A DNA stretch of 61,644 bases from an uncultured Prochlorococcus sp. (GCA_902565305.1 CACFEJ010000007.1:1-61644); one strand, 5' to 3'. Shown: positions 8,996-17,812, counted from the stretch's first letter. Translations and numbers: made by a program. Notes: generated by a model from the letters alone, not told the origin.

Positions 8996-9874
8996 TTACA
9001 TATTGAGTATTGCTTTTACGTAATCTTTAACTTGTTTTAAGTAACCTCCTCCAAACATATTGGCGTGATTCAATATGTGATAGAAATTATAAATAATAAT
9101 TCTTTTTTCAAATCCGTTTTTTATAGGAAAAATTTTATGATATTCTTCATAAAATTCTTTTCTAAAACCTCCAAATAATTTTGTCATGGCTATATCTACT
9201 TCATTATCTGCCCACCAAGATGCCGGGTCAAAAATAACCCCCTTTCCACTTTTGTCCATTCCTGCATTGCCTGACCACAAATCACCATGAACTAGAGCAT
9301 TTATTGGTTTGTGATTCAGTAATTCTAATTTAATTTTTTCTTTAACTTTATTGATAATTTCTTTATCTAAAGTCGTTGATTTTAGGATTAATAGTTGAGG
9401 TATTATCCTTAAGTTTAAAAAACAATCTATCCAATTATCTTCCATGCCTTTCTTCTGATCTGTTGTTCCGATAAAACCCTCAACTGGAAACCCAAACATT
9501 TTGGGATTAGATTCAGCTGATTTTAAATGCAATTCACCTAAACCTTTTCCAAGTTTTTTTTGGTCAAAGTTATGCATATCTATCCATTCAATTAAAAGAA
9601 TTTCTATATTTTTTATATTTTTATATGCAATAACTTTAGGAATAACTAAATTTTTGTGATTAATATATTTTCTCAAATTTTGGAGACAATATTTTTCAAA
9701 TTCAAGAAATTTTTTGTTTCTAATGTTTCTTTTAAGGAATAACTTTTTGTCTGAGAATTCTATTCGCCATGCATTATGAATATCGCCACCATGTACTTGT
9801 TCAATACTTTTTGGATAGGTTTCACCTAATTCTTCACAAATTTCGTTAATTTCTATAGGAGATAATTTTTGCAT
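8996..9874 (-). CDS. Fructosamine kinase / ketosamine-3-kinase family protein
   Basis: This 292-aa kinase-fold protein has the aminoglycoside-phosphotransferase-type catalytic loop LVHGDLWSGN (His196, Asp198, Asn203) followed by a metal-binding IFDPASWW motif, and a family N-terminus with GGDIHNAWRI. The family phosphorylates ketosamines on glycated proteins or small molecules, leading to their release. The bacterial substrate is usually a ribulosamine or erythrulosamine and is not determinable here. The start codon lies only 4 nt from the divergent start of the CrtD-like gene. Confidence 0.88.
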   Translation of the reverse strand: MQKLSPIEINEICEELGETYPKSIEQVHGGDIHNAWRIEFSDKKLFLKRNIRNKKFLEFEKYCLQNLRKYINHKNLVIPKVIAYKNIKNIEILLIEWIDMHNFDQKKLGKGLGELHLKSAESNPKMFGFPVEGFIGTTDQKKGMEDNWIDCFLNLRIIPQLLILKSTTLDKEIINKVKEKIKLELLNHKPINALVHGDLWSGNAGMDKSGKGVIFDPASWWADNEVDIAMTKLFGGFRKEFYEEYHKIFPIKNGFEKRIIIYNFYHILNHANMFGGGYLKQVKDYVKAILNM

Positions 9875-9878
9875 TTTA

Positions 9879-11384
9879 ATGAAAAAGTCTGAAGTTATTG
9901 TTGTAGGTGCCGGTATAGCAGGACTAACTTCTGCAGCGATTTTATCAAAGCAAGGCTTATCAGTGACTTTAATCGAATCTCATACTCAAGCCGGAGGATG
10001 TGCCGGTACTTTTAAAAGAAAGAATTATACTTTCGATGTTGGCGCAACTCAGGTTGCTGGTTTAGAGAAGGGAGGAATACATTCTAGAATTTTTGATTTT
10101 TTAGATATTCCATCCCCAGAAGCCACAATTTTAGACCCTGCTTGCATTGTTGATTTAAATGATGGTGGTAATCCTATACCTATTTGGTATGAAAAAAGTA
10201 AATGGATTGCTGAACGAGAAATGCAGTTTCCTGGGAGTCAAAGATTTTGGGAGCTTTGTACCCTAATACATCAAAGTAATTGGATATTTGCTAATAATAA
10301 TCCTGTATTACCAATAAGTAATTTTTGGGATTTTTCTCAACTTCTCAAAGCACTAGTACCTTCAAACCTTGTCACAGGTATCTTACTTAAATCTACTATT
10401 TTTGATCTATTGCGGATATGTGGATTATCTAAGAATGAGCGCTTGATTAAATTCTTAAATCTTCAACTAAAACTTTATTCTCAAGAGGACGTTTATAGTA
10501 CTGCAGCATTATATGGATCTACTGTTCTTCAGATGTGTCAACAGCCACATGGTCTTTGGCATCTTAAAAAATCTATGCAGTCTTTAAGTGAAGCCTTAGA
10601 AAGTTCATTAATTAAAACTGGAGTTAATTTAATTTTTGGACAAGAAGTTAATTCTATAACTTTTGACGACGTAAATATGTGTTGGCAACTATCTGCTAAT
10701 TCGAAAAAAAAATCATTTATTTATCAAGCAAAAGATGTGATTTATACCGCACCTCCACAATCTTTGATCAAGCATTTGAAAGATCCTTTAGAGAGAAAAA
10801 AAAATTATAAAAATCGACTTAATAATTTGCCTGATCCAAGTGGAGCTGTAGTTTTTTATTCAGCATTAAAAAAGGAACATATTAAAAAAACATTCTCCAA
10901 TCATTATCAATTTGTTTCAAAAGAATTTTGTTCGTTATTTGTATCAATTAGTGATGATGGTGATGGAAGAGCGCCAAAAGGTGAGGTTACTTTAATTGCC
11001 AGTATCTTTACCAAAACTAAAGATTGGTTTGATCTAGATAAACAAACTTACTTAAATAAAAAAAATGGTTTCATGAAAAAAATATCCCTTGAATTGGAAA
11101 GTCAATTTGATATTGATCCTGAAAAATGGCTACATAGAGAATTAGCAACTCCATTGGGCTTTGAAAAATGGACAAAAAGACCTAATGGAATAGTAGGCGG
11201 GCTTGGTCAAAATCCAGATATTTTTGGTTTATTTGGATTATCAAGTAGGACACCTTTTGAAGGTTTATGGTTATGTGGAGATTCGATTTATCCAGGAGAG
11301 GGGACTGCAGGTGTTAGTCAGTCTGCATTAATGGTTTCAAGGCAAATTTTAGCTTCCAAAGGTATAGAAAATTTTAGTTTATAA
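9879..11384 (+). CDS. crtD: CrtD-like carotenoid desaturase / phytoene-desaturase-family flavoprotein
   Basis: This 501-aa FAD-dependent amine-oxidase/phytoene-desaturase-family enzyme has the dinucleotide fold VVGAGIAGLTSAAIL at 8-22, the ESHTQAGGCAGTF segment, and the C-terminal FAD motif LWLCGDSIYPGEGTAGVSQSA. The N-terminal GGCAGTF...TFDVGATQVAG pattern is what I recall for cyanobacterial proteins called C-3',4' desaturase CrtD, not the CrtH isomerase or CrtP/CrtQ. High-light Prochlorococcus is not known to make myxoxanthophyll, so the substrate is uncertain. The 3' end overlaps the convergent tyrA by 11 nt. Confidence 0.72.
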   Translation: MKKSEVIVVGAGIAGLTSAAILSKQGLSVTLIESHTQAGGCAGTFKRKNYTFDVGATQVAGLEKGGIHSRIFDFLDIPSPEATILDPACIVDLNDGGNPIPIWYEKSKWIAEREMQFPGSQRFWELCTLIHQSNWIFANNNPVLPISNFWDFSQLLKALVPSNLVTGILLKSTIFDLLRICGLSKNERLIKFLNLQLKLYSQEDVYSTAALYGSTVLQMCQQPHGLWHLKKSMQSLSEALESSLIKTGVNLIFGQEVNSITFDDVNMCWQLSANSKKKSFIYQAKDVIYTAPPQSLIKHLKDPLERKKNYKNRLNNLPDPSGAVVFYSALKKEHIKKTFSNHYQFVSKEFCSLFVSISDDGDGRAPKGEVTLIASIFTKTKDWFDLDKQTYLNKKNGFMKKISLELESQFDIDPEKWLHRELATPLGFEKWTKRPNGIVGGLGQNPDIFGLFGLSSRTPFEGLWLCGDSIYPGEGTAGVSQSALMVSRQILASKGIENFSL

Positions 11385-12213
11385 AATTTTGTCTATTTTC
11401 TTTTGCTTCAGCAAGTTTTTTAGAAAGTAAATCCCAATTTTTTTCTTTGATAAGAGATTCCAGTATATTCAGCTTATTTTTAAAATTATTTATGGAATTT
11501 AAAATATTAATCTGATTATTAATAGCTAAATCTAGGCCTAGTTGTTCATTGCCTCCGCCAACTCTCGAAGTATCTGCAAATCCTGTAGCAGCTAATTTTT
11601 GCGAGAGATCTAATAAAGATTGATTATTTTTTGTTTGCGCAGTTTCTATGAGGGCAGAAGCTAAAAATATAGGCAAATGAGAAATTAGAGATACTGCTTC
11701 ATCATGCTCTTTTGGCGAAGCTTGGCAAATTTCACAATCCATTGATTTTATGAGCTCGGAAATAGTTCTGACTGAATTTAAGTCACTATTTTGTGTTGGG
11801 GTAATAATCCATTTTGCATTTTTAAAAAGACCTTCAAAACCTGAATCAACTCCTTTTTTTTCTGTGCCTGCCATTGGATGAGATCCAATAAATAGAGGAT
11901 GTGAATTTTCCCATGTATTTACAATTGGTTCTTTTACAGACCCTACATCAGTTAGTATTGTTTCTTGAGGTATTGATGCTACTAATTGTTGCGACGGACT
12001 GATCAAATCTTTTATAGGCAATGCCAAAATTATTAGCTCACATTTTTTTAATAAGCTCAGGTCACAGCTAACAAAATTTGCAAGTTTTTTATCCCTAGCT
12101 TTTTTTTCATTAAATTCATTATTTGCTATTCCATAAATTGTATGATTTAGACTTTGGAGTTTTAATCCTAAAGAACCACCAATTAATCCTAATCCTACTA
12201 TTCCAATTTTCAT
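11374..12213 (-). CDS. tyrA: Prephenate/arogenate dehydrogenase
   Basis: This 279-aa NAD(P)-binding enzyme carries out the oxidative decarboxylation step of tyrosine synthesis. The Rossmann loop GLGLIGGSLG is at residues 7-16. The substrate-site motif GSHPMAGTEKKGVDSG and the helical C-terminal dimerisation part (residues 165-270) with SLISHLP are typical. There is no ACT or chorismate mutase domain, as in other cyanobacteria, whose enzymes usually use arogenate and NADP. Its 3' end overlaps the CrtD-like gene. With the partial pheA at 61.2 kb, it is the second aromatic-branch gene in the window. Confidence 0.93.
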   Translation of the reverse strand: MKIGIVGLGLIGGSLGLKLQSLNHTIYGIANNEFNEKKARDKKLANFVSCDLSLLKKCELIILALPIKDLISPSQQLVASIPQETILTDVGSVKEPIVNTWENSHPLFIGSHPMAGTEKKGVDSGFEGLFKNAKWIITPTQNSDLNSVRTISELIKSMDCEICQASPKEHDEAVSLISHLPIFLASALIETAQTKNNQSLLDLSQKLAATGFADTSRVGGGNEQLGLDLAINNQINILNSINNFKNKLNILESLIKEKNWDLLSKKLAEAKENRQNFIN

Positions 12214-12308
12214 AAATTAATTAATTCAAGACCCTCTTATATTGATACCAATTTTTTGTATATTAGGTTCATAAATTTTGCATGTTTTTGAAATTAAATT
12301 AATTATAA

Positions 12309-13757
12309 ATGCTTGAAATTTTAAGTCATCAATATTTGAAAAATTTTTTGAGAGATCAAAGTATTAATTGGGAGCATATATATTCTTTTGGGAGAATAGT
12401 TTCCAAATGTATTGAAAATGATTCTACCTATCTAATTAATTCAGAAATTTTCTCTAGCTATGATTGGTTACCTCCAATTTTGATTTCTTTATTTTTAAAG
12501 GAAGAGGATTCAACTTTTATTTTATCTAAAGAAAAAATCCAATTTATAAGCCAATTTCAGATTGATTCATTGAAAAATCTAGGTTTTAATTTTATTTTGA
12601 AAAATGATCAATTTATTTTTGCAAATCATCATGTTCACTTGATAACTATCCAAAATTTTCTTAATGATCCCAATTCTCGTAATCTTAGAAATCATCGAAT
12701 AGTTTATTCAGGAATTGAGGATATAAAACAGGATTTAAAAAATCATTTTAGGATTTCTTTACTTAAAAAGGATTGGACAAAAAATTGTAAAGAATTTGAA
12801 TTAATCAATCAAAAATTTATAAAAGTATATGATTCGTTGAAGAAAAAGTTTTTCTTGAGAAAGGTCTTAGGAAATAGTTATATAAATTTAGATGAAAAAG
12901 AAATTAGTTTCTTGTCAAACTTTTTTTATGAAAATTCTTTTTTTTCTGATAAATTTTTAAGCGTCAACAAAGCATTATCGCAAGGTTGGGCATGCTGGGT
13001 AAAGCTAAATGATACAAATTTGGATTGGAATTTGTATTTACAGCCAATAGATGAACTTTTTCAAATTAAGGAATTTTTTTCAAATAATAAATTTGTTTTT
13101 TTATCAGCATTGAGAAAAGATAATTTTTTCCAAATGTATTTTAAAAAGCATAGGTTAGATATTGACTTGGTTATTAATTTTAAGAGTAATTTTGACGAGA
13201 AAAAGATTTCTTTATATATACCCTCTAAACAGTTGCTTCCTAATAATCCTCTTTTTACCAATTCAATCTTGGACAAATGCAAAAAGTTAATACTTTTTAG
13301 AAAGGGTTTAACTTTAGTGTTGTCTGATGATATTGATTTAAAAACTAATCTTGCTACAGAATTAGCTTCTACTTACGGGAAGAGAGTATTGCTAGAGACA
13401 ATTCCCTCAGGTAGAAATGAAATCCTTTGCTCTAGTTTTGACTGGTGGATTATGAATTCTTATTTAATTCAAATTCCAGAACAAATTATCATTCCTTTAC
13501 TTCCGATTCCGAATATGTCAGAACCCATTAATGCAATTACTGTCTCTCATAAAAAGAAGCTTTCTCAAGATTGGTTTAGAGACTTCTTTCTTCCTCAAGC
13601 TAGAATTAAACTTGAAAGATCTATTTCTCCTTTAAGAAGAAATTCAGGTAAGTTAATAATCCTAGATGGAAGAGCAAATAAAAGAAACTGGGGAAGATTA
13701 CTTTTGCAAAACATTCAACCCTCAAAACAAATTCACTATGTGCTACCTTTTGATTAG
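12309..13757 (+). CDS. DinG-like helicase C-terminal-domain protein lacking ATPase motifs (degenerate)
   Basis: This 482-aa basic protein is rich in Lys, Phe and Asn. Its last 120 residues resemble the C-terminal domain of DinG/XPD-family helicases, especially WFRDFFLPQARIKLERSISPLRRNSGKLIILDGRANKRNWGR, split here: DFFLPQARIKLERS, then KLIILDGRANKRNWGR. In active helicases this region contains QxxGRxxR (motif VI) before a VVxLDxR strand; here it reads ERSISPLRR, so the arginine fingers are not conserved. No Walker A (GxGKT) or DEAH box is visible anywhere. I infer a helicase-derived protein that no longer hydrolyses ATP. The relationship is moderate and rests on the C-terminus. There is no membrane segment. 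Confidence 0.6.
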   Translation: MLEILSHQYLKNFLRDQSINWEHIYSFGRIVSKCIENDSTYLINSEIFSSYDWLPPILISLFLKEEDSTFILSKEKIQFISQFQIDSLKNLGFNFILKNDQFIFANHHVHLITIQNFLNDPNSRNLRNHRIVYSGIEDIKQDLKNHFRISLLKKDWTKNCKEFELINQKFIKVYDSLKKKFFLRKVLGNSYINLDEKEISFLSNFFYENSFFSDKFLSVNKALSQGWACWVKLNDTNLDWNLYLQPIDELFQIKEFFSNNKFVFLSALRKDNFFQMYFKKHRLDIDLVINFKSNFDEKKISLYIPSKQLLPNNPLFTNSILDKCKKLILFRKGLTLVLSDDIDLKTNLATELASTYGKRVLLETIPSGRNEILCSSFDWWIMNSYLIQIPEQIIIPLLPIPNMSEPINAITVSHKKKLSQDWFRDFFLPQARIKLERSISPLRRNSGKLIILDGRANKRNWGRLLLQNIQPSKQIHYVLPFD

Positions 13758-13786
13758 GTTATGATTTTATAAATAACTAAAGAAAT

Positions 13787-14032
13787 ATGGGAGAAGCAAA
13801 AAGACGTAAAACACTTGGTTTACCTCCAAAAAAAAATAATACTAAGACTAAAATTGATCAGTCTCCAAGATTATTTGAATGGCTTCCCTTTACAATCAAT
13901 CAAAGAGATAACCTAATTAAATTAAGTATTAAGGCCAGTTGGTTTGGAATCGGAGGGTTAGTAATTTTATGGATTGTAGTGAGATTTATAGGCCCTGCTG
14001 CTGGATGGTGGACTTTAGCTGATTCTTTATAA
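13787..14032 (+). CDS. DUF2839-family small membrane protein
   Basis: This 81-aa protein has a basic N-terminus starting MGEAKRRKTLGLPPKK and one strong hydrophobic segment (about residues 53-70, GIGGLVILWIVVRFIG) followed by PAAGWWTLADSL. The pattern matches the cyanobacterial DUF2839 family, whose function is unknown. A single-pass thylakoid or plasma membrane location is inferred. It follows the helicase-like gene by 29 nt and ends 2 nt from the convergent recA stop. Confidence 0.78.
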   Translation: MGEAKRRKTLGLPPKKNNTKTKIDQSPRLFEWLPFTINQRDNLIKLSIKASWFGIGGLVILWIVVRFIGPAAGWWTLADSL

Positions 14033-14034
14033 AT

Positions 14035-15132
14035 CTAAGCTACTGTTTTTATATCATTAACAGCGATTGTATTAGCAGGATTGCTATTTAATGCTTTCAT
14101 TGAATTAGAACTGACTTCAGTTCCTTCTGTTAATTTCTCTTTAACCATAGATTCTACTTTATTCCTGATTTCTAAGTTTTGATCAAGCCAAATAATTGTA
14201 TTATCTCTTCCTTGTCCAATATTTTCTCCTTCATAACTATACCAAGCACCTCTCCTTATGATGATATTAGTCTCTTCTGCTAAATCTAATAAGCATCCTG
14301 TTGTACTAATACCTTTCCCAAAGAGAATATCAAATTCTGCAATTCTAAATGGTGGTGCAACTTTGTTTTTTGCTACTTTCACTTTTGCTCTTATGCCATA
14401 TTCCTCAGTACCTCTTTTAAGAGTTTGAATTCTTCTGATATCAAGTCTTACTGAGGCGTAAAATTTTAATGCATTACCTCCTGTGGTTGTTTCTGGATTG
14501 CCGTATGTAACGCCAATTTTTAGGCGTAATTGATTCAGGAATATTACCGTACATCCAGATTTGCCAATATTTCCTGTTATTTTCCTCATTGCTTGGCTCA
14601 TTAGCCTTGCTTGGCTTCCAATTACGTGATCTCCCATCTCTCCTTCTATCTCGGCTCTTGGGGTTAGTGCTGCGACCGAGTCAACAACTACAAGATCTAC
14701 CGCACTCGATCTTATAAGTTGGTCAACTATTTCTAGAGCCATTTCACCAGTATCTGGCTGTGAAACTAATAAATTTTCAACATCAACACCTAAAGAAGCC
14801 GCATAAACTGGATCGAGTGCATGCTCAGCATCTACAAATGCAGCTACTCCTCCATTTTTTTGGACTTCCGCAATCGCGTGAAGCGTTAAAGTAGTTTTTC
14901 CTGAACTTTCTGGTCCGTAAACTTCTACTACTCTTCCTTTTGGATAACCTCCTCCTAATGCTAAATCTAAGGTGAGCGCTCCAGTAGATATTGTTTCAAC
15001 TTTCATTCTTGAGGCGTCACCAAGTCTCATTATTGAACCTCGTCCAAAATTTCTTTCTATTTGACCTAAGACAAGACTTAATGCCTTGTCTTTTTCTTTT
15101 GATTCAGTTTTTTTCTTTTCTTCAAGGCTCAT
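14035..15132 (-). CDS. recA: Recombinase RecA
   Basis: This 365-aa RecA forms nucleoprotein filaments for strand exchange and stimulates LexA cleavage. Walker [10 protein letters not shown] is at residues 73-81; Walker [13 protein letters not shown] and loop L2 ([12 protein letters not shown]) are intact. The C-terminal tail is short and not strongly acidic. It stands alone on the minus strand, 2 nt from the convergent DUF2839 gene. A cyanobacterial-type LexA box lies about 85 nt upstream (15217-15230), so SOS control is likely. Confidence 0.98.
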   Translation of the reverse strand: MSLEEKKKTESKEKDKALSLVLGQIERNFGRGSIMRLGDASRMKVETISTGALTLDLALGGGYPKGRVVEVYGPESSGKTTLTLHAIAEVQKNGGVAAFVDAEHALDPVYAASLGVDVENLLVSQPDTGEMALEIVDQLIRSSAVDLVVVDSVAALTPRAEIEGEMGDHVIGSQARLMSQAMRKITGNIGKSGCTVIFLNQLRLKIGVTYGNPETTTGGNALKFYASVRLDIRRIQTLKRGTEEYGIRAKVKVAKNKVAPPFRIAEFDILFGKGISTTGCLLDLAEETNIIIRRGAWYSYEGENIGQGRDNTIIWLDQNLEIRNKVESMVKEKLTEGTEVSSNSMKALNSNPANTIAVNDIKTVA

Positions 15133-15216
15133 TGTTTGATTTATCGGTTAAAGTTCTTGTAATTATTCTAAATTTGGAAATTTTTATTTAAACCAAACTT
15201 CATAAATACAAACTAT

Positions 15217-15230
15217 AGTACATCTGTACT
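15217..15230. promoter_or_regulatory. Candidate LexA (SOS) box upstream of recA
   Basis: AGTACATCTGTACT is a perfect palindromic pair of half-sites (AGTAC/GTACT) with a 4-nt centre. It fits the published cyanobacterial consensus RGTAC-N3-D-GTWC-B at every position. It sits between the HAD stop and recA, about 85 nt before the recA start, and overlaps AT-rich promoter-like sequence. Assignment rests on motif and position. Confidence 0.75.
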
Positions 15231-15244
15231 CTAGCTGATTATCT

Positions 15245-16024
15245 TTAAATTGCAACTAATTCTCCAAGGTTTTCTAATTTTAATAATTTGATTTCATTAC
15301 TTAACTTATTTTTATCTGATTCTTTCAAATATCCCCAATCAGCTAGGAAGCATGGAATGTGAGAAGTTTCTGAATTTTGTTTAATATCGATTAGAGTTTT
15401 TTTTCTATCTTCTATAAAGCCTAAAATTTCATAAGTTTGTGTAAGTTTTTCAGCTATTTTGATTTTTGTTCCTGATTCATAACCAAAAATAAATTCTGGA
15501 AAAATATTTAATTGTTTAAGAATTTTTTCTGCAAAGATTTTACCTTTAGTTGTTATAACCCCAGTTTTAATTCCTCTTTTGCTTAATTCTTTCATAAAAT
15601 TTATAATTTCAAAAAAAGGTTTATGTAAATTTACCCACGATTTAAAATCTTTATCAATTTGGTACTTGCGAGACTTATCTAACATTTTTTGTATATCTTC
15701 TGCTATCCAGGAATTTTCATTTAATATTCTCTGGCAATTTTGATGATAACTATTAATGAAATCATCTTTATTATCACTTTTTAATGGATTTTCTGCTTTT
15801 ATAATTTCGTGAACAATTAGAATCATTTCCCAACCATATTTAACCCAAGGCCTAATTTCTTTGAAAGAATTTGGTACTCCTTGATAATGTTTTTGATCAA
15901 TAGTGATGTTGGGTGAATTTAAATATCTTTCACAGGCCAGCAATGAGCTATGCCAATATTCTTGCATTCCATCCACTATTACTCCATCAAAATCAAATAG
16001 AAAAATTTTTTGAGAAGACACCAA
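15245..16024 (-). CDS. HAD-superfamily hydrolase (phosphatase-like)
   Basis: This 259-aa protein begins with HAD motif I, FLFDFDGVIVDG (Asp11 nucleophile, Asp13). A large helical cap (about 20-150) is followed by motif II (GVITTKG), a lysine-bearing FGYESGTKIKIAEKL segment, and motif III GFIEDRK. This is a typical subfamily I small-molecule phosphatase layout. The substrate is unknown; phosphoglycolate or a sugar phosphate are possibilities. It lies 13 nt downstream of tRNA-Gln on the same strand, so it may be cotranscribed with the tRNA. Confidence 0.82.
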   Translation of the reverse strand: MVSSQKIFLFDFDGVIVDGMQEYWHSSLLACERYLNSPNITIDQKHYQGVPNSFKEIRPWVKYGWEMILIVHEIIKAENPLKSDNKDDFINSYHQNCQRILNENSWIAEDIQKMLDKSRKYQIDKDFKSWVNLHKPFFEIINFMKELSKRGIKTGVITTKGKIFAEKILKQLNIFPEFIFGYESGTKIKIAEKLTQTYEILGFIEDRKKTLIDIKQNSETSHIPCFLADWGYLKESDKNKLSNEIKLLKLENLGELVAI

Positions 16025-16037
16025 TTGAATATTAGAA

Positions 16038-16109
16038 CTGGGCCGCTAGGATTCGAACCTAGGAATGTCGAGACCAAAACCCGATGCCTTACCACTTGGC
16101 GACGGCCCA
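16038..16109 (-). tRNA. trnQ-TTG: tRNA-Gln (anticodon TTG)
   Basis: The reverse complement folds into a cloverleaf. Acceptor TGGGCCG pairs perfectly with CGGCCCA. The D arm contains TCGCCAAGTGGTAAGGCA. The anticodon stem TCGGG/CTCGA (one G-T pair) encloses loop TTTTGGT, giving anticodon TTG. The T arm is CTAGGTTCGAATCCTAG. Discriminator G; CCA is not encoded. Confidence 0.97.
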
Positions 16110-16204
16110 TTGAATTACCATTTTAATACATGAAAAGATTTTTTTCTATCTAAAAAATACAAATTTTTTTATAAACATGGCGCTAGTTTTGAAAAATAAA
16201 AATA

Positions 16205-17212
16205 TTATTTGAATGAGCTCGATTTCCATGGCTCTAGAAATTTCTGAGCTTTTTTGATCGCCAAACCCATTATTTCAGGATAATCATAGAGTTTTTTGTT
16301 ATTTTCGTGAGCAAATTCAATAAGGGGCTGCATAATTTTTCTTGCAGCACTTCCAAATGCTATTCCATCTGGGAGATTGTTTGAATTCAACAATTCATGA
16401 GTTTTTTCATTTGTTCCTCCTGCTAATTGAATTAATCCTGGTGGAAGATCTGAACCGATTTTTTCAAACAACTTAACAGCATCTCTACTTGTTGTAGGAG
16501 CAAGATCTCCAGACATTGGCCTTCCATCTAGTTGCCAAATGAGAGGAATATCTAGCTCATTCAGAATTTCATATCTTTCCCAAAGAGCTTTCAAAAGATC
16601 TTCGGGCTCTTGGGCTTTTTTGAAAGATTGATTTAATCCACAACTAATAGATATCTTGTCTAATTTCATTCCAGAACTTTTAAGGATACTTACAACTTTT
16701 GTAAAAGAATCTAGGCGATTGATTTCTGTATGAATTTCTACTGCATTAGGCCTTATTTTCTGAAGTGTTGATGCTAAATCATTTTTTGACAAATTATATT
16801 CATATTCACTAATTAGATTTAGAGGACAACTATTTAAACATCTTCCACATCCATAACATTTACTCTCTTTAATTCCGAAATTATCAATTGCAAAGGTGGG
16901 GCATACTTTTTCGCATGGTCTTGGACAACTAGGGGGACATTTTAAAGGATCAAATTTTGCTTTTCGAAAGTGGATATCATGACCATCACTAATACTTATC
17001 ATTAATCCTGGGGAGTTTTTAAAGACTTTTTTTGCCCAATCGATTCCTTTTTTTGCTGCATAAACTATAGACTCTTCTGCTGCAACATCTATGTAGTCGA
17101 CACCAGCAGCAGTATAAATTGCACATAAATCTTCTATGGCAACAATATCTTCATTACTGGCACCACAAATTAACTTAATCCATTTATTTTTTTTATTCTT
17201 GATTTTAATCAA
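16205..17212 (-). CDS. ldpA: LdpA, Fe-S redox sensor of the circadian input pathway
   Basis: This 335-aa protein matches cyanobacterial LdpA (light-dependent period), which binds iron-sulfur clusters and passes redox state to the Kai clock. Eight cysteines form two ferredoxin-like groups: Cys92/96/100/104 (CPPSCPRPCEKVCP) and Cys119/122/125/129 (CYGCGRCLNSCP). The rest is an alpha/beta C-terminal domain (about 140-335) with RPMSGDLAPTTSRDAVKLF. Start ATG; the gene lies 5 nt after the ndhN stop, so ndhN-ldpA is an operon, as in other cyanobacteria. Prochlorococcus keeps only a reduced clock (KaiBC), which makes LdpA's retention of interest. Confidence 0.93.
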   Translation of the reverse strand: MIKIKNKKNKWIKLICGASNEDIVAIEDLCAIYTAAGVDYIDVAAEESIVYAAKKGIDWAKKVFKNSPGLMISISDGHDIHFRKAKFDPLKCPPSCPRPCEKVCPTFAIDNFGIKESKCYGCGRCLNSCPLNLISEYEYNLSKNDLASTLQKIRPNAVEIHTEINRLDSFTKVVSILKSSGMKLDKISISCGLNQSFKKAQEPEDLLKALWERYEILNELDIPLIWQLDGRPMSGDLAPTTSRDAVKLFEKIGSDLPPGLIQLAGGTNEKTHELLNSNNLPDGIAFGSAARKIMQPLIEFAHENNKKLYDYPEIMGLAIKKAQKFLEPWKSSSFK

Positions 17213-17217
17213 ACAAT

Positions 17218-17694
17218 TTAACTTTCAAATTCATCCAAAATATAATTACTTAATGGTTTCCATTCAAGTTTTCTTGAGCCCCCCATTTCAACAACTATTG
17301 TTAGTTTATTATCGTTAGTGCAAATCTCTATTAAGCTCTCTAATTCAGATTGAGATAATACTTGACCTTCTAATAACCAAAGTAATTTATCTTTATCATT
17401 TTCATTAAATAACTCAGAAGCTTGTGGGATTACTTGTTGAACTTCCCCAAGCGCTCCGTTTCTTCCTACACTTTGATGACCAAGGTGAGGTGGTCTAACG
17501 CCATGCAATTTGAGCAAGAAAACTTCTGGATCTCCAAGCCCTCTTGCTGAAGTTATAAAAGTTTTAAAGCCTTTGGCCCTCATTCTCCTCAAAAGACGAG
17601 TTTCATAACCACCTTCAAGAGGAGCAAATATTGCGAGACATTTTTTAGTTTTTAAATCGTTATGAAACTTTTTCCCTGAGAGAAGTAATGGCAT
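17218..17694 (-). CDS. ndhN: NDH-1 complex subunit N
   Basis: This 158-aa soluble subunit belongs to the cyanobacterial/chloroplast NDH-1 complex, which carries out cyclic electron flow, respiration and CO2 uptake at the thylakoid. The sequence matches NdhN, with a conserved N-terminal region ([20 protein letters not shown]) and [21 protein letters not shown]. It is the first gene of an ndhN-ldpA unit. It is divergent from the ribosomal cluster, with 278 nt between the starts. Confidence 0.95.
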   Translation of the reverse strand: MPLLLSGKKFHNDLKTKKCLAIFAPLEGGYETRLLRRMRAKGFKTFITSARGLGDPEVFLLKLHGVRPPHLGHQSVGRNGALGEVQQVIPQASELFNENDKDKLLWLLEGQVLSQSELESLIEICTNDNKLTIVVEMGGSRKLEWKPLSNYILDEFES

Positions 17695-17744
17695 AAAAAT
17701 TTCCTTTATTTCTATTTTATTTTATTTTATGGTACTTGATGATG

Positions 17745-17750
17745 TACAAT
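17745..17750 (+). promoter_or_regulatory. Candidate -10 box of the S10-cluster promoter
   Basis: TACAAT lies 223 nt before the rplC start. A transcript starting about 7 nt downstream would begin just before the leader hairpin at 17760. No good -35 element is visible, which is common for this group. The assignment is inferred. Confidence 0.4.
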
Positions 17751-17759
17751 TGTAACTCA

Positions 17760-17812
17760 GTGAATTTTTAAGCTCGCAAGCTAGCCGAGCCTCTGAAAAT
17801 TTCACATTTTTT
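17760..17812 (+). promoter_or_regulatory. Leader hairpin plus T-run upstream of rplC (candidate attenuator)
   Basis: 17760-17805 can fold as a long interrupted hairpin: GTGAA/TTCAC (5 bp), one T-T mismatch, TTTT/AAAA, an internal loop, then GCTCG/CGAGC closing a 9-nt loop. One A and then six T (17807-17812) follow, as in an intrinsic terminator. Since ndhN runs the other way, nothing upstream on this strand needs terminating, so attenuation or autoregulation of the ribosomal operon is the likeliest reading. Smaller stems follow at about 17832-17854 and 17857-17879. Folding was done by eye. Confidence 0.5.
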
